From: Treponema sp.
Lineage (GTDB): Bacteria > Spirochaetota > Spirochaetia > Treponematales > Breznakiellaceae
Direction: 5' to 3'
NCBI GenBank assembly: GCA_031276295.1
Contig: JAISNI010000072.1
Location: 1-64,000 of the forward strand
Length of the DNA: 64,000 nucleotides
In this document: one piece after another, positions 62,793-64,000 of the stretch
Layout of the letters: the number at the start of each line of letters is the position of its first letter
Position numbering within the stretch: position 1 is the first letter of the stretch
Translations under genes and position numbers: made by a program
The notes under the pieces: generated by a model
What the model was told of the DNA's origin: nothing
What the model saw: the letters and a program-made list of their open reading frames with translations, nothing else
Databases searched by the model: none

Positions 62793-64000
62793 ATGCGCAC
62801 AGGTAAACATCGTATCTTTAAACGCGTATTCCTTCTTGTCCTGTTCTTTGCCCTGTCCGGCCTCTGTTTATCTATCTGTTCAGTGCCTTTTCCTCAATAT
62901 TCGGGGCAGGAAGCTGCGGATCAGAACGAAAAAGAAGAGGCCCGGGCCCGGCAGGAACTCCTCGCGGGCCCCTGGTCATGGTCGCTGCCCCTCGGCCTGC
63001 CCGACGCGCCGGAGCTCGGTTCGCGTTCCGCCGTCGTGATGGATACGTCTACCGGCGCCCTGCTTTTCAGCAAAGACCCCGACGTGGAAATTCCGCCCGC
63101 ATCGCTTACCAAACTGATGACCATCCACATCCTGCTTGAGGAAATTGCCGCGGGGCGGGCCAATCTGGAGGAGGTATTAAACCCGCCGGAGGCAAGCTGG
63201 GCGGAAAACCAGCCTGAACATTCCAGCCTGATGTTTCTCCACGCGGGCCAAAGCCTGACACTGCGGGAGCTTATCATGGGCCTTGCCGTTCCTTCCGGGA
63301 ACGACGCGGCGGTTGCCGCGGCCCTCCGTGTTTCTCCAACCATGGAAGAATTTTCCGCGCTTATGAACAGGGAAGCCCAAAAATTCGGCCTTTCCAGGAC
63401 GCGCTTTGTAGAATCCTCCGGCATTTCCGAAAAAAACATGACGACGGCAATGGAATTCGCCTTGTTCTGCCGTGAATATATACGGCTTCATCCCGAAACG
63501 CTTAAAGAATTCCACTCGGTACGGGAATTCGCCTACCCCAAGGCGGCCAATGTGGGCGCGGCCCTTAAATCAAGGCCGGGAACCATAGTTCAATACAACC
63601 GCAACAACCTCCTCTACAGGTTTCCCGGTACCGACGGACTTAAAACAGGCTACATCGACGAATCAGGCTACAATATCGCCCTTACCGCCGAACGGGAAGG
63701 CTTCCGTCTTATCGCGGTGATCCTCGGCGCTCCGGCCAATTCAACCGGGATAAGGATCCGCGACGATGACGGCGGCAAACTCCTTACCTGGGCATTTGAA
63801 AACTTTAAAACGGTCAAACCGGAAATCGCGCCCCTGGAACCGGCGCCCGTCTGGAAGGGAAACCTTGACTTTGTCCATATAGCCCCCGCGGGGGATCTTG
63901 CCTTTACCACGTTAAAAAACCGCGCGGAGGAACTTTCCTGCGCAGCCGTTGTAAAGGAGCCCCTTATGGCGCCCCTTGCGGCCGGAACGGAGGTTGGCGC
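62793..64000 (+). CDS. D-alanyl-D-alanine carboxypeptidase (DacF/PBP5 family), 3' end outside the window
   Basis: The frame begins at ATG 62793 and runs open to the window edge, about 402 residues so far. A hydrophobic signal helix (about residues 8-30) is followed by the peptidase S11 domain: catalytic SLTK (about residue 107), SGN (about 169) and KTG (about 288), all in the usual order. It trims the terminal D-Ala of peptidoglycan pentapeptides in the periplasm. The C-terminal beta-domain has begun. It is probably cotranscribed with asnS. Confidence 0.93.
   Translation, partial: MRTGKHRIFKRVFLLVLFFALSGLCLSICSVPFPQYSGQEAADQNEKEEARARQELLAGPWSWSLPLGLPDAPELGSRSAVVMDTSTGALLFSKDPDVEIPPASLTKLMTIHILLEEIAAGRANLEEVLNPPEASWAENQPEHSSLMFLHAGQSLTLRELIMGLAVPSGNDAAVAAALRVSPTMEEFSALMNREAQKFGLSRTRFVESSGISEKNMTTAMEFALFCREYIRLHPETLKEFHSVREFAYPKAANVGAALKSRPGTIVQYNRNNLLYRFPGTDGLKTGYIDESGYNIALTAEREGFRLIAVILGAPANSTGIRIRDDDGGKLLTWAFENFKTVKPEIAPLEPAPVWKGNLDFVHIAPAGDLAFTTLKNRAEELSCAAVVKEPLMAPLAAGTEVG

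Noticed and set aside
1-64000. CRISPR arrays, rRNA and tRNA genes, insertion sequences
   Set aside because: I saw no regularly spaced repeats, no rRNA-like tracts, no cloverleaf with CCA-type end that I could support, and no transposase or reverse transcriptase.

Overview
The window looks like a chromosomal segment of a spirochaete, most probably a Treponema of the moderate-GC clade found in termite guts. This is inferred, not proven. The clues are CsgG/LpoB-like lipoproteins carrying a DUF1566 tail, YesM/YesN-type two-component regulators beside family 1 and family 5 solute-binding proteins, many TPR proteins, and overall base composition near 50-55% GC. Housekeeping genes (ptsI, der, metY, infA, asnS, a DacF-type carboxypeptidase) are interleaved with large accessory clusters.

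Region 1 (1-9.7 kb) is an AT-rich accessory block: an unrecognised gene cut by the window edge, a TPR protein, then a minus-strand operon of an unrecognised 777-aa protein, a TPR protein, a TPR-CHAT protease and a papain-fold (C1) protease. Region 2 (9.7-12.4 kb) holds a gene-poor stretch with an integron-attC-like sequence and a decayed arsenite methyltransferase, then a TPR / YmdB-like / RseC-like operon. The YmdB-like protein has lost most of its metal ligands. Region 3 (12.6-21.2 kb) has a class III cyclase-like protein followed by a six-gene operon (SPFH + zinc ribbons, membrane protein, coiled-coil membrane protein, two paralogues, bactofilin-like protein) that I cannot assign to a described system.

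Region 4 (21.2-36.6 kb) is a carbohydrate module. A YesN-type regulator, a family 1 binding protein and a YesM-type kinase run convergent to an operon with a family 5 binding protein, two glycoside hydrolases (GHL6-like and GH42) and a complete Opp/Dpp-type importer. Region 5 (36.8-44.7 kb) has the DUF1566 lipoprotein, ptsI, der, a MerR regulator, an Rsm22-like methyltransferase, metY under a consensus promoter, and infA.

Region 6 (44.8-61.25 kb) is the most striking. It is one minus-strand operon of a small membrane protein, a membrane GTPase, GrpE-like, DnaK-like, an Hsp70-vWA fusion, a degenerate J-domain/zinc-ribbon/Fn3 protein, two paralogous zinc-ribbon GTPases (one fused to a TM segment, PEGA and FGE-sulfatase/C-type-lectin-like domain), and a GAP1-like protein. 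A promoter with paired palindromic operators lies upstream. It combines a private Hsp70 machine, GTPase switches and a possible display/effector domain, and resembles predicted NTP-dependent conflict systems. A roughly 570-bp period-3 low-complexity tract sits inside it. The window closes with asnS and the 5' part of a DacF-like gene.
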